NCBI RefSeq assembly: GCF_023898315.1
Contig: NC_064621.1
Location: forward strand, 128,214,521-128,278,520
Length of the DNA: 64,000 nt
Reading direction: 5' to 3'
DNA from: Schistocerca nitens
Lineage: Eukaryota > Arthropoda > Insecta > Orthoptera > Acrididae
Shown here piece after piece: positions 11,215 to 21,651 of this stretch. A program made the translations under genes and the position numbers. A model generated the notes under the pieces. That model did not search any database. It was not told where the DNA came from and saw only the letters and a list, made by a program, of their open reading frames with translations. The number at the start of each line of letters is the position of its first letter. The first letter of the stretch is position 1.

Positions 11215-12540
11215 CGAGGTGCGGCTAGAAAAAAACCGGACTGATGCTGGAAAAAACATTTATTTACAATTATTTACAATTTCATGTTATCTCCTTCAAT
11301 GTACTCTCCTCCTCGGTCTCTACACCGCTCCATACGAATTTTCCACTGTTCATAGCAATGCTGCAGATTATTTTCGGTAAGTCCATACATTACTTCCGTC
11401 GCTTTTTCTTTTACTGCTTCAACAGTCTCAAATCTAGTTCCTTTCAAAGCTGACTTGACTTTAGGGAAAAGAAAGAAGTCACAGGGGGCCAAATCAGGTG
11501 AGTAGGGTGGATGATCTAAGATGGGAATGTTGTGTTTTGCCAAAAACGTCTTCACTGACAACGCACTGTGAGCTGGGGCATTGTCTTGGTGAAGGATCCA
11601 TGACTTTTTTCTCCACAAATCGTTCCGTTTTCTCCGTACTCGCTCACGTAGGGTAGCCAGGACGCTAATGTAGTAATGCTGATTCACTGTTTGTCCCTCT
11701 GGTACCCAATCAATGTGCACAATCCCTTTGATGTCAAAAAAAAGAAAAACAATTATCATTGCCTTGAGTTTCGATTTTGACATTCGTGCTTTTTTTTGTC
11801 GTGGAGAACCAGGAGTTTTCCAATGCATCGATTGGCGTTTAGTTTCGGGATCGTAAGTAAAAAACCACGATTCATCGCAAGTAATAACATTTTGTAAGAA
11901 GGTGGGATCACTTTCAATGTTTTCCAGGATGTCAGAACAAATCATTCTTCGGCGTTCCTTCTGTTCAGTTATGAGACACTTTGGAACCATTTTTGAACAC
12001 ACTTTGTTCATGTTGAAACTTTCATGAAGAATCTGCCTAACACTTTCCTTGTCAATTCCTGTTAACTCAGACACTGCTTTGATTGTTAAACGGCGATCTT
12101 GTCGAACAAGTTTACCGATTTTTTCAATGTTTGCATCAGTTTTTGCTAACAATGGTCTGCCAGTGCGAATGTCATCACTGGTGTCTTCGCGGCCATCTTT
12201 AAATCGTTTAAACCACTCAAACACTTGTGTTCGCGATAAACAATCATCGCCGTACACTTGTTGTAACATTACAAACGTTTCACTTGCAGATTTTCCTAGT
12301 TTGAAACAAAATTTGATGTTAACACGCTGTTCTTTCTGTACACTCAACATTTTCCGACGCACAGACAAAACGTCAACTACTTAAAACAGACGCCACGGGC
12401 AGACTGAGTGCAGGAGGCAGATGAAACTCGAGCAGTAGGCGGAGCGAGAGTCACGTGACAGGCCACGCGACTTTCAGCCTTATTGCATTCGTTTTATTGT
12501 TTCACCAGTACTAGTCCGGTTTTTTTCTAGCCACACCTCG
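11215..12540 (-). mobile_element. mariner element, complete and apparently intact
   Basis: A 1326-bp element between TA dinucleotides (11213-11214 and 12541-12542). The 28-bp terminal inverted repeats differ at one position: left begins CGAGGTGCGGCTAGAAAAAA, right (reverse complement) begins CGAGGTGTGGCTAGAAAAAA. Length, TA duplication, 28-bp repeats and a single intronless transposase gene are all canonical for mariner. No internal insertion or deletion is evident. This is the least decayed mobile element in the window. Confidence 0.92.
11274..12368 (-). CDS. mariner transposase, DD34D, uninterrupted 364 codons
   Basis: Cut-and-paste transposase acting in the nucleus: it binds the terminal repeats and inserts at TA. 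Residues about 11-65 form the first HTH (QRVNIKFCFKLGKSASETF ... FEWFKRFKDGRE, then RTGRP). Residues 80-120 form the second HTH (RLTIKAVSELTGIDKESVRQ). KMVPKCLITEQK near 127-137 stands where WVPHEL is usual. The catalytic triad is complete: D165 in TCDESWF, D262 in HQDNAPAH and D297 in SPDLAPCDFFLF, with exactly 34 residues between the last two. The first Met is at 12368; Met7 at 12350 (MLSVQKEQ) is an equally good start. Mariner proteins are usually about 345-350 residues. One oddity: VFLFFDIKG lies over a poly-T tract and may hold two extra residues. Confidence 0.9.
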   Translation of the reverse strand: MSVRRKMLSVQKEQRVNIKFCFKLGKSASETFVMLQQVYGDDCLSRTQVFEWFKRFKDGREDTSDDIRTGRPLLAKTDANIEKIGKLVRQDRRLTIKAVSELTGIDKESVRQILHESFNMNKVCSKMVPKCLITEQKERRRMICSDILENIESDPTFLQNVITCDESWFFTYDPETKRQSMHWKTPGSPRQKKARMSKSKLKAMIIVFLFFDIKGIVHIDWVPEGQTVNQHYYISVLATLRERVRRKRNDLWRKKSWILHQDNAPAHSALSVKTFLAKHNIPILDHPPYSPDLAPCDFFLFPKVKSALKGTRFETVEAVKEKATEVMYGLTENNLQHCYEQWKIRMERCRDRGGEYIEGDNMKL

Positions 12541-12542
12541 TA

Positions 12543-12649
12543 TTACGTATCTTTTGGTTCACGGTGTGTCTTTCTTCTGCAGTGTCACAGAAATATTTTG
12601 TATGGGCGTTGAATATTGATAACATTATACAGTGTTCGTAGGTGTCTCA
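12543..12649. other. spacer
   Basis: Short unassigned sequence after the mariner. Confidence 0.4.
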
Positions 12650-13022
12650 TTGAGACTCTTCTGGGATGCACCTCGGGTGCAGAATCTGAAAAAGGATACT
12701 TGCATACGGATGCATTTAGGCGCAGTGAGTGAAAGTGCATTGTTTGGTATCTCCTATAGCCCTCCCGTAGGAATACGGCAAGCCCTGTCTATAGTGAGTC
12801 CCACTGTGGCGCCCATTCAAAGCGACTTTAAACGTTGCGGCTTCTTCGGAGACGTGGGCGGTGCCTGGTGCGCCATGTTCAGTCGACGTAGATGTCGTCG
12901 ATACTGCACACAATGCATTCGCGATGAACCTGAGCGCACTACGATCGTTACTGACAACGTCGCGTATTAAATAAGGGAAGACGTAGGGGTCGCCTGCTGT
13001 GGGGCCCATGTTCGGTGCGCCG
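12650..13022 (-). mobile_element. possible Tc1-like relic
   Basis: On the minus strand, GAACATGGGCCCCACAGCAG and CGACCCCTACGT followed by a region resembling CGACATCGTCAATTACGAT look like the same Tc1 stretch seen at about 985-1060. The rest is too diverged to align by eye. The open frames on both strands are not convincing proteins. Confidence 0.35.
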
Positions 13023-13027
13023 AACTA

Positions 13028-14340
13028 CACTACTGGCCATTAAAGTTGCTACACCAAGAAGCAATGCAGATGATAAACGGGTATTCATTGGACAAATATA
13101 TTATACTAGAACTGACATGTTAATACATTTTCACGCAATTTGGGTTCATAGATCTTGAGAAATCAGTACCCAGAACAACAACCTCTGGCCGTAATAACGG
13201 CCTCGATACACCTAGGCATTGAGTCAAACAGAGCTTGGATGGCGTGTACAGGTACAGCTGCCCATACAGCTTCAACACGATACCACAGTTCATCAAGAGT
13301 AGTGACTTGCGTATTGTGACGAGGCAGTTGCTCGACCACCATTCACCAGACGTTTACAATTGGTGAGAGATCTGGAGAATATGCTGGCCAGGGCAGCAGT
13401 CCATTTTCTGTATCCAGAAAGGCCAGTACAGGACCTGCAACATGCGGTCGTGCATTATCCTGCTGAAATGTAGGGTCACGCCGTGATCGAATGAAGGGTA
13501 GAGCCACTGGTCGTAACACATCTGAAATGTGTTCAAACAGTATGACGATGGCGAATACACGCTTCCAATGTGCGTTCACCGCGATGTCTCCACACACGGA
13601 TGTGACCATCATGATGCTTTAAACAGAACCTGGATTCATCCGAAAAAATGACATTTTGCCATTCGTGCACCCAGGTTCGTTGTTGAGGACACCATCGCAG
13701 GCGGTCCTGTCTGTATGCAGTGTTAACCGCACCCATCGTCTCCGAGCTGATAGTCCATGCTGCAGCAAACGTCGTCGAACTGTTCGTGCATATGGTTGTT
13801 ATCTTGGGAAAGGTCCCCCCCCCTGTTGAGTCAGGAATCGAGACGTGGCTGCACGATCCGTTACGCCATGCGGATAAAATGCCTGTCGTCTCGACTGCTA
13901 GTGATACGACGCCGTTGGGATCCAGCACGGCGTTCCGTTTTACACTCCTGAACCCACCGATTCCATATTCTGTTAACAGTCATTGGATCTCAACCAACGC
14001 GAGCAGCAATGTCGTGATACGATAAACCGCAATAGCGATAGGCTACAATCCGACCTTTATCAACGTCGGAAACGTGATGGTACGCATTTCTCCTCCTTAT
14101 ACGAGGCATTACAACAATGTTTCACCAGGCAACGCCGGTCAACTGCTGTTTGTGTATGAGAAATCGGTTGGAAACTTTCCTCATGTCAGCACGTTGTAGG
14201 TGTCGCCACCGGCGCCAACCAAGTGTGAATGCTCTGAAAAGTTAATCATTTGCACATCACAGCATCTTCTTCCTGTCAGTTAAATTTGGCGCCTGTAGCA
14301 CGTCGTCTTCGTGGTGTAGCAATTTTAATGGACAGTAGTG
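13028..14340 (-). mobile_element. Tc1-like element (family C), copy 1
   Basis: A 1313-bp element starting CACTACTGGCCATTAAAG and ending CAATTTTAATGGACAGTAGTG, flanked by TA at 13026-13027 and 14341-14342. Three further copies (28261-30237, 32120-33540, 38307-39689) share both ends and the TA target. Together they define the family: about 1.3-1.4 kb, with a DD34E-type transposase on the minus strand. Confidence 0.9.
13343..14085 (-). pseudogene. Tc1 transposase, family C copy 1 (broken)
   Basis: The minus strand carries pieces in several frames. The first catalytic region is NVIFSDESRFCLKHHDGHIRVW, followed by RTLEACIRHRH. The second Asp lies in QQDNARPHVAGPVLAF. The third position reads YSPDLSPIVNVW, where SPIENVW with the catalytic Glu is normal, so E is replaced by V. 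One codon is missing between Asp and this site. Several frameshifts and stops interrupt the N-terminal HTH part. Inactive. Confidence 0.8.
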
Positions 14341-14342
14341 TA

Positions 14343-15067
14343 TGTTCTCCGAAACACTTGCACCTGCTCGTGAGATGTCCTCTGTTGTGAGATCTACCAC
14401 TGCTTGCCAATATTGTTGATTTGTAGAATGAACCAGCCTATATTCTCCAAGTTCTGTTATGAGACCTTGACGTCCAACAATTTGTCGTCTGCTCTCATAT
14501 TCAACGTCTTTCAATCACTTTCCATTCATCATCCATGCCGACCATTTTTGCCGCTTCTGGGACTCTCGTTCCCGGATGCTAGCACTGTTACATAGCAGTT
14601 TATTACATAACCGAGATAACGATTGACAAGTACTCATTTATAATAACAATTCAAACTATATGATTCAGTTCGTAGAAGTTATTTTTTTAGACTTTTCTTT
14701 GGTTTCATTACAACAGCTGCAGACATGGCAATCACAATTAAAATAATTATTTATGTTTCTTTGCATCAGTGTTGTGGAAAGGTAGAGATAGCGTATGTAG
14801 AACATATATAAAGTGCGGATTCTTCTTTCGGTATCAACCATGTGAAGCGTATGTGTGGGCAAGTTGCGCTGTTGTGCGTAACGTATCTTATGTCCTAGTG
14901 TGCATGATCTTGTGGATAAGCAGCCAGAAGGAATCTTAGAAATTAAATCATTTACTACTTTATTTCCGAGGGTAATTCGTATTTTGTCTTTTTAAATTAA
15001 ATTTGGTTTCGTAAATTCACAATTTCTTTCATTTTGTGATTCTACAGGTTGGCTGGAGTGCTTGAGC
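14343..15067. other. no gene recognised
   Basis: About 725 AT-rich bases between a Tc1 copy and a SINE. Nothing supported. Confidence 0.5.
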
Positions 15068-15079
15068 TTATCTGATTCG

Positions 15080-15280
15080 CCGGCCGAAGTGGCCGCGCGG
15101 TTCTGGCGCTGCAGTCTGGAACCGCGAGACCGCTACGGTCGCAGGTTCGAATCCTGCCTCGGGCATGGATGTGTGTGATGTCCTTAGGTTAGTTAGGTTT
15201 AACTAGTTCTAAGTTCTAGGGGACTAATGACCTCAGCAGTTGAGTCCCATAGTGCTCAGAGCCATTTGAACCATTTTTTT
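15080..15280 (+). repeat. tRNA-derived SINE (family A), full copy with target duplication
   Basis: Starts CCGGCCGAAGTGGCCGCG. The B box region is GCAGGTTCGAATCCTGCCTC. The body reads GATGTCCTTAGGTTAGTTAG and the end CAGAGCCATTTGAACCATTT. An 11-12 bp duplication (T)TATCTGATTCG at 15069-15079 and 15281-15291 marks a clean target-primed insertion. Seven other copies or fragments occur in the window. Confidence 0.9.
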
Positions 15281-15291
15281 TATCTGATTCG

Positions 15292-16289
15292 GTGCCTAAC
15301 TCGGCCAGTAGACATTAAGACAGAGGTGTCCAAGACTTTGGCTCACGAGCACTCCCCTGGACCAAGTGCAGAAGGGTTCAGTCGAACTGCACATATACCC
15401 CACCACCACGCCACGTTATCTGAGTAGGAAAAGGGGAAAGAAGGATAAATGGTGAACGCGGCGAATTAAATGGCATTGTGTTGTACTGCATACAACTTTG
15501 TTTCGTATTTATCTACTGCATAGATCGCAAATGAAAGAAATTTTCAGTTCTACTTAATTACTTTTGCTACTCTGAAGAAATAATAAATTGTTATCCGATA
15601 CAAACATTCGACGAACCGACAGACGGAGACAATTCACAGATTTCCGCACTAGGGTTCTGGCGTAATTGTGTCTCATTTGCTTTCACAATCGAGAAGAAGG
15701 CCTTCCACATACACACACATTCTGATCGAAACAATTTATCAAGTTTACAAAACTTATTGTCCCCGAGAGAAACAATGTAGACGTCCTGGACAGTTTTAAC
15801 GTAATAGGCTTTTCCGTTGAAACGGGAATTACATTGCATATCAATCAGTTACATCTGCTTATGAACAAAGGCGTAGTGGACTGACGGTCTCGGAAACATT
15901 TCGGAAACAGTTGTTAGATTGGCAGGTCCTTAAAAGAGTTTACAAAATTATCCATGTGATTCTTTCAAGGCCACAACTAATTGTTCAAACTTTATTTTTT
16001 TTTTCTTTAATGTCTATGAGCTTACGGAAGTGGATTGTGTTTTTTGTCGGAATTCGTTCCTTCTACAGTGAGATTTTCTTTTTAAATGCAATCGCGTCAA
16101 ATCAAAAATAAGTTGATTCTCACCTACTAATGTGTTCTAGGGGCAGTGTTCAATCAAGTCCACTTGAAATGTGAGGTCTAATATCCATTCCTGATGTTCT
16201 AATTTTTGTTCCTACATTCCTGTTTGCTTAATAAATTCAACAATGGTGGGCTTTAAACAGAAAAATTGTTACAGTCATGTCACTTGACT
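15292..16289. other. no gene recognised
   Basis: About 1 kb of AT-rich DNA. A minus frame at 15591-15839 has mixed composition but no recognisable domain or context. No feature supported. Confidence 0.5.
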
Positions 16290-17107
16290 TAATCAACATA
16301 TTTTGGAGGAATGTATGAAGTCTCCATACTCTTCTTTCAGTTTCATCAAAAACTGTTGCAACAGACAGCGCAATCATGCTCGCGACTTCAGAAGTTCACT
16401 TCAATTTCTTAACGTGCTCCATACCTACAAATTTGGCAAAGAGTACTCCTTGATATACAGAACAATGAACCCCTTCTGTCGATCGTTGCAATTCTTTTGT
16501 CTTTCATTGTCAAATAAATATTTCACTCTTTATGCATGGTAATGTGATGTCGTCTGCAAGACACGTCGATTACGCATCTGTTTAACAGGTGTTGAGAATT
16601 CTCGTCCCTGTCTTCTATCATTCACTTTAATTTTGCTTGTGGTAAGCTCCTATGGGACCAAACTGGCGAGGTCATCGGTCCCTACTCTTACACAATACTT
16701 AATTGAATATAAATCAACTTACACTAAGGACAACACACACACCCATGCCGAGGGAGGACTCAAACGTCCGACAAGGGGAGTCGCGCGAACGGTGACAAGG
16801 CACCCTAGACCGCGCAGCTACCCCGCGCGGCATTCGGTCTAATTTTTAAAGGTTTGCGAAGGTATATCACTAGATTGTACCTTTTTGTGCAAACGGTCAC
16901 AGGACCTGCGAATGTCCGTCACACCACAAACAAATGGCGAAGGGTAAAGAGCGCTGACACCACTATTCTGCTGAACCGCAGAGAGTCGTGCCGGTCAAGC
17001 GCCGCACTGCGGCACTAAATGAAATGTCGCGCAGTACCGATTACTTCCAGGAAGGAGCGAGCGAACCTGAGACAGGAGGAGCATAAACACACTTGCTGCC
17101 GACACAC
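16290..17107. repeat. diverged dispersed repeat, copy 1
   Basis: Scattered matching blocks with 27105-27720 in the same order: TCCATACTCTTC, a GTTGCAACAGAC-like block, AGAACAATGAACCC, TTCTGTCGATCGTTG, TGAGAATTCTCG, GTCACAGGACCTGCGAATGT. Identity is clearly below the other families, so it is old. A family B SINE interrupts it. Class unknown. Confidence 0.45.
16636..16831 (-). repeat. tRNA-derived SINE (family B), minus copy
   Basis: The reverse complement starts GCCGCGCGGGGTAGCTGCGC and carries the tRNA-like head, a CCTTAG-type body and the TGGTCCCATAGG end. Inserted into the diverged repeat. Confidence 0.75.
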
Positions 17108-17111
17108 CAAT

Positions 17112-17357
17112 TGCAAGTGGGCTGTTTAGGTTTATATGTCGGTAACGCCACGTAGCGCTCTGTATGAAAATTACTGATTGTGCTGTGTGCAGTCTGTGGC
17201 TAGTTTGCATTGTTGGAATTTTTGTTATTGTAGTGTTGGGCAGCTGGAGGTGAGCCACCAGCAGTGGTGGATGTGGGGAGAGAGATGGCAGAATTTTGAG
17301 AGCGGACGATCTGGACATGTGTCCATCAGAAAAATTTTTTAGACTGGATCTCATGAA

Positions 17358-17433
<76 letters not shown>

Positions 17434-17826
17434 GACTTTTGACCACTATTGAGGTAAATACATTGTTTGTTCTCTATCAAAATCTTTCATCTGCTGACTA
17501 TCCCTATCAGTAGTTTGTGCCTTCAGTAGTTAGAATCTTTTATTTAGCTGACAGTATTGGCGCTCGCTGTATTGCAGTAGTTCGAGTAAAGAAGATTTTT
17601 GTGAGGTAAGTGATTCATGAAAGTTATAGGGTATTGTCAGTCAGGGCCAATTATTGAAAGTCAGATTGCGTTGCTCAAAAAATATTTTGTGTCAGTTTAA
17701 TGATGATCAGAATAAGTAACGAGAGAAATGTCCGAGTACGTTCAGTTTTACTGAGCTGTTTCTGTATCAAATGACGTAGAAGTTTACCAGCACAGTAATT
17801 TATAATTTTCCAAAGGGGACGTTTCA
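17112..17826 (+). mobile_element. LTR-like unit (TG...CA), copy 1
   Basis: 715 bp, starting TGCAAGTGGGCTGTTTAGG and ending GGGGACGTTTCA, with CAAT on both sides (17108-17111 and 17827-17830). TG...CA ends plus a 4-bp duplication are the signature of LTR retrotransposons, so this is probably a solo LTR. An (AT)n run fills 17361-17431. A perfect consensus splice donor GAG|GTAAGT occurs at 17603-17611 and is kept in copy 2. No coding frame is convincing. Strand is assigned by that donor. Confidence 0.7.
17361..17431. repeat. (AT)n microsatellite
   Basis: 71 bases of alternating A and T inside LTR-like copy 1, largely absent from copy 2. It generates a false Tyr-Ile repeat frame on the minus strand. 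Confidence 0.95.
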
Positions 17827-17830
17827 CAAT

Positions 17831-18527
17831 GCACGCGTGACGTTTGGCACGCCCTGGATTAAGCATTTCCTCTGCTTTGTGTAACGCTTCGTGCTACAGT
17901 TGAGTGGAGTGCTTCTAGGAGTCGCTCGGAAGCCGTATTACGGTACACATCGATGATAAACCACGGTACACGACTTTGCGCCAAGCTGGAGGGAATCTTT
18001 CATTTTGTGGGTTCCTCAATCATAATTATAAAGCGACTGCAGCATATAACATTTTAGTGAAAGTCTGGATTTTTAAGCGGTTTTACTTGGAAGTTTTTGC
18101 GGGTGAATTTTCTTGAGGTACATAAACTGAACGTGGCGTGTTTCGGGAACATCTCCGTTCGTTTGGTCGAAAATTTATTTCCAAGAAGATCACTGAGCAA
18201 CTTGATGTGGTAACTCCCGAATAGCTGTGCGTCAGTAGCCGTTTGGAGCGTTGGTAAACTTCTGGCTGCTTTCGTGTGGAGAACTTGCAGTTAAACAGTC
18301 ATTAAGGTTCACTAATATTAGTTGGTAGTGAATATGGACTTCATAGCCATTTGCAACAAGTATTGGAGACATTAAAGCCTAATTATTTCAACTTTAGAGC
18401 ATTTCAAGGAAGTTCTTTACAGCAAAAATCACCAGAAAATTTACGAGCTTACAGATGCTGCTTCCAACCTTGAGTCATACCATCTCGTGGAGACGTGAGC
18501 AAGTGACGCAGGGGAGAAAGTGTATAA
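17831..18527. other. no gene recognised
   Basis: About 700 bases, no recognisable family. A TATAAAG at 18523-18529 touches the inverted repeat that follows. Confidence 0.5.
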
Positions 18528-19199
18528 AGAGGAGTGACGAATGTGTCACGTATTTAGTCGGTGTTTTTTCAACTCTCCTAATCGTCGATTGAATTTTTAT
18601 CAACAGAGCAAAAAGACTATCGCGATAGGTGGTCTGTTAGGGATGAGGAGTTACAACACGTCCCGCTACAAGCCCTAACCATCTCCCCATCGTCGAAGCC
18701 GCTTATGTCAGTGTATTTCCTCATTTGTATCCCGCCTGGAAGGCGGCGCGTGGGGCTGCTCCTGAAATCTGTAACATAGGCCGAATGTAGGAAGCGAGTA
18801 GGAGCAGGTGAGGTAAAGCTTTCGGTACTGCAAGTAAAGTGAAACCGGTTTTATCATAGTCCAAAACTAAGTACACAAATAAATACGTAACTTGGTACAG
18901 ATGAGCACGTAGGTGCGACATCTTAGACCCGTCGTAGCTGATACAAAGTTTCCACAGCAAGCTACGCTGAAGCGATGTTTCCCGGCCGTCTGCACGTGAT
19001 GAAATGGGGAGAAAGCAGAGTGGCGCTCGTTGAGCTCCACAGCGTTGGCTAGAGGGCGCAGTGGTCGGGGTAGTTCGTCCTCTCTCGTAGTGCCAACCGG
19101 CGAGCGTGTACCTACGCTGTGGCATCGGAACTATCGATACCACATCCTCATTTGTAGCCCGTATCACTGATAGAATTATTTCCCATTCGTCACTCCTCT
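18528..19199. repeat. unit bounded by perfect 16-bp inverted repeats
   Basis: AGAGGAGTGACGAATG at 18528-18543 recurs exactly inverted at 19184-19199. The 672-bp unit is GC-richer than its surroundings in its right half. A long open frame on the minus strand (19167-18721, 148 codons) lies inside it. That frame is Arg/Pro/Leu-rich, matches no family I know and may be chance. No target duplication is seen outside the repeats. Candidate non-autonomous DNA element or LTR part. Confidence 0.45.
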
Positions 19200-19498
19200 G
19201 CTAGTACTCTTTCTTTCCTTGTGTCACTTGGTCGCGACTCCATGCGGTGGTATTTAACTAATCGGTGAGTAGTGTTTGTACCGTTACAGTTCGTTAATGT
19301 ATATTCCGGTATGGACTCCATACTGTAGAGGTGCTTAACATTTCTCGCGTCCACAAGACGTTGAAAGAAATGAAACAAGTGTTATGTGACAGAATAACCT
19401 GGGGATCGAACCTCAGACTTTCGGATCTTTTATGCTGTTCTCGTCTTTCTAATGGTATCGAGAACAGCATAAAAGATGTATCTACAATACAATAAACG
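19200..19498. other. no gene recognised
   Basis: Spacer before the second mariner; GAGAACAGCATAAAAGAT near 19461-19478 is partly the inverse of ATCTTTTATGCTGTTCTCG near 19424-19442, a possible hairpin of about 18-bp arms. Confidence 0.45.
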
Positions 19499-19500
19499 TA

Positions 19501-20791
19501 CAAGGGTGAGTCAAATGAAAACCTTAAATTTTTTAAAAATATTATTTATTGTGCAGAAGTGGTACAGAGCTGTATCACTTTTCAACATAACCTCCCCCAT
19601 ACTCAATGCAAGTCCTCCAGTGCTTACGAAGTGCATAAATTTCTTTAGAAAAAAATTCGTTTGGCAATCCGCACCACAACTCATGCACCGAGTGGCGTAC
19701 CTCTTCATCAGAAAGGAACTTCTTTCCTCCCATTGCGTCTTTGAGTGGTCCAAACATATGGAAGTCACTTGGGGCAAAGTCAGGTGAGTATGGTGGATGA
19801 GGAAGACACTCAAAATGCAGATCTATGATCGTTGCAACTGTTGTACGGGCAGTGTGGGGCCTCGCATTGTCATGTTGCGAAAGGACACCTGCTGACAGCA
19901 ATCCACGTCGCTTTGATTTGATTGCAGACCACAGATGATATATTAGGAGATCTGTGTCTGACGCATTGGTGATAGTGGTCCCTCTAGGCATGCAATGCTC
20001 CAAAATGACGCCTTTTTCGTCCCAAAAGAGAGTCAGCATAACTTTCCTTGCTGATGGTTCTGTTCGAAACTTCTTTGATTTTGATGATGAGGAATGGCGC
20101 CATTCCTTGCTCGCTCTCTTCGTTTCCGGTTGGTGGAAGTGAACCCTGTATCGTCCCCAGTAACGATTCTTTCAAGGAAGCTATCGCCTTCTCGTTCAAA
20201 GATCCGAAGAAATTCTTCACAAGCATCATCACGTCGTTGTCTCATTTCTGAAGTCAGCTGCCGTGGCACCCATCTTGCAGACACTTTGTGCAACTGAAAC
20301 ACATCATGCACAATGTGGTGTGCTGACCCATGACTAATCTGTAAACATGTTGCAGTGTCATTCAGTGTCACTCGGCGGTTTTCCTTCAATATGGCTTCAA
20401 CTGCTGCAATGTTCTGTGGAGTCACAACTCGTTGTGCCTGACATGGACGAGGAGCATCTTCCACTGAAGTCACAGCATTTGCGAACTTCCTACTCCATTC
20501 GTAGACTTGCTTCTGTGGCAAACATCCATCACTGTACTGAACCTTCATTCGTAGATGAATTTCAATACGTTTCACACCATCACTACGCAAAAACCGAATA
20601 ACAGAACGCAGTTGCAAGTGGGGCGGTCATCTTTATACTGATACAGCAACGGTATGTGTGCATCTGCACTATGCTACCACCTACAGACCATTCTGCACGC
20701 AGTTTGTAGCACGGTTACCAACTTACAAGATAACAACTAGAAAATTCGATTTGTTATTACTAATTTAAGGTTTTCATTTGACTCATCCTCG
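19501..20791 (-). mobile_element. mariner element, complete ends, broken gene
   Basis: 1291 bp between TA dinucleotides (19499-19500 and 20792-20793). Ends CAAGGGTGAGTCAAATGAAA and (reverse complement of the right end) CGAGGATGAGTCAAATGAAA continue as near-matching inverted repeats through CCTTAAATT. Different family from the intact mariner at 11215-12540. Confidence 0.9.
19575..20617 (-). pseudogene. mariner transposase, DD34D, frameshifted
   Basis: The N-terminal part reads MQLRSVIRFLRSDGVKRIEI (HTH 1), QVYEWSRKF, then VTLNDTATCLQISHGSAHHI (HTH 2), and ARWVPRQLTSEMRQ, the mariner WVPHEL motif. The first catalytic Asp is in IVTGDDTGF. The frame is lost there and resumes at about 20039 with MLTLFWDEKGVILEHCMPRG. 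HDNARPHTARTTVAT and PPYSPDFAPSDFHMF supply the second and third Asp with 34 residues between them. All three catalytic residues survive, so the damage is mainly a small indel around 20040-20110. The copy cannot make a functional protein as it stands. Confidence 0.85.
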
Positions 20792-20793
20792 TA

Positions 20794-21537
20794 TATGAAA
20801 CAGACAACACATTGGAATAGCCGCCATACTGAAATTATACAGTAGTAATACGTACCATACCGAGAACTTTACAAACAGAGAAATATCGTGCAAAGGATTT
20901 CTAAATGAGTTACCGTATTAGTTTCTACTGTGGGAGAAACTAGAGCGTACGACGCAGGTAAATTACATTCCCTCGCCAGGGGCATCCATAACGCGTGAGG
21001 AAATTTATACTAGTGTCCGTTATGAACTTCTAGATACACCGGTAGAATCTGCGAGGGCTAAATGTAGATTTCTGCGGGTGGAGCAATTCGCGCCGCAGGG
21101 GGGTTGGACTTAATAACGCAAACAGCCACCTTATGCAGGTTATTACGGACTCTAATCGCCAGCTCAGGAGCATCCATCTCGGCGCCCCTCGACGTTCCCG
21201 GGGCCTCCGTATTAACTGCCAGCGATACACTGACAAATACAAAGCTCCCCCTCCCCAGCTGCTGGTAATTATTCACGGCAACGTGAGTGAGGGACCGTGT
21301 GCAGGTAGACGTGCTCTGAAAACTCACCCCCCCCCCCACCCTCCCTGTTTAATTAAATACGGCGCATTCATTTTACAGCCTAAACGGTACCCCTGTGAGA
21401 AACAACACTCACACCCCCTCCGCTCTCCTCGTAGAAATTTCCAGTTAACGAAGGTGTGGAAAACACTTCGGCATCCCTTGCTGCGCTTTGATAGGCGTGG
21501 AATATTACGCGTCCATCAAAAATGAAAGTCGAGTGAT
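20794..21537. other. no gene recognised
   Basis: Moderately GC-rich stretch with a C run near 21329-21339. Overlapping open frames on both strands look like composition effects. Confidence 0.5.
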
Positions 21538-21651
21538 TGGTTCAACGATGAATTATGAGTGTGGTATTATTTTATACATTTATTTAATCAATTATGGTTC
21601 AACGATGAATTATGAGTGTGGTATTATTTTATACATTTATTTAATCAATTA
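21538..21651. repeat. 57-bp tandem duplication
   Basis: TGGTTCAACGATGAATTATG and the following bases, 57 in all, occur twice head to tail (from 21538 and from 21595) without visible differences. Recent local duplication; no coding role. Confidence 0.9.

Noticed and set aside
16995-17480. 161-codon minus frame with a long Tyr-Ile repeat
   Set aside because: It is the translation of the (AT)n microsatellite inside the LTR-like unit.
18721-19167. 148-codon minus frame in the 16-bp inverted-repeat unit
   Set aside because: No recognisable family and composition explained by local GC content; mentioned in the repeat entry but not called a gene.
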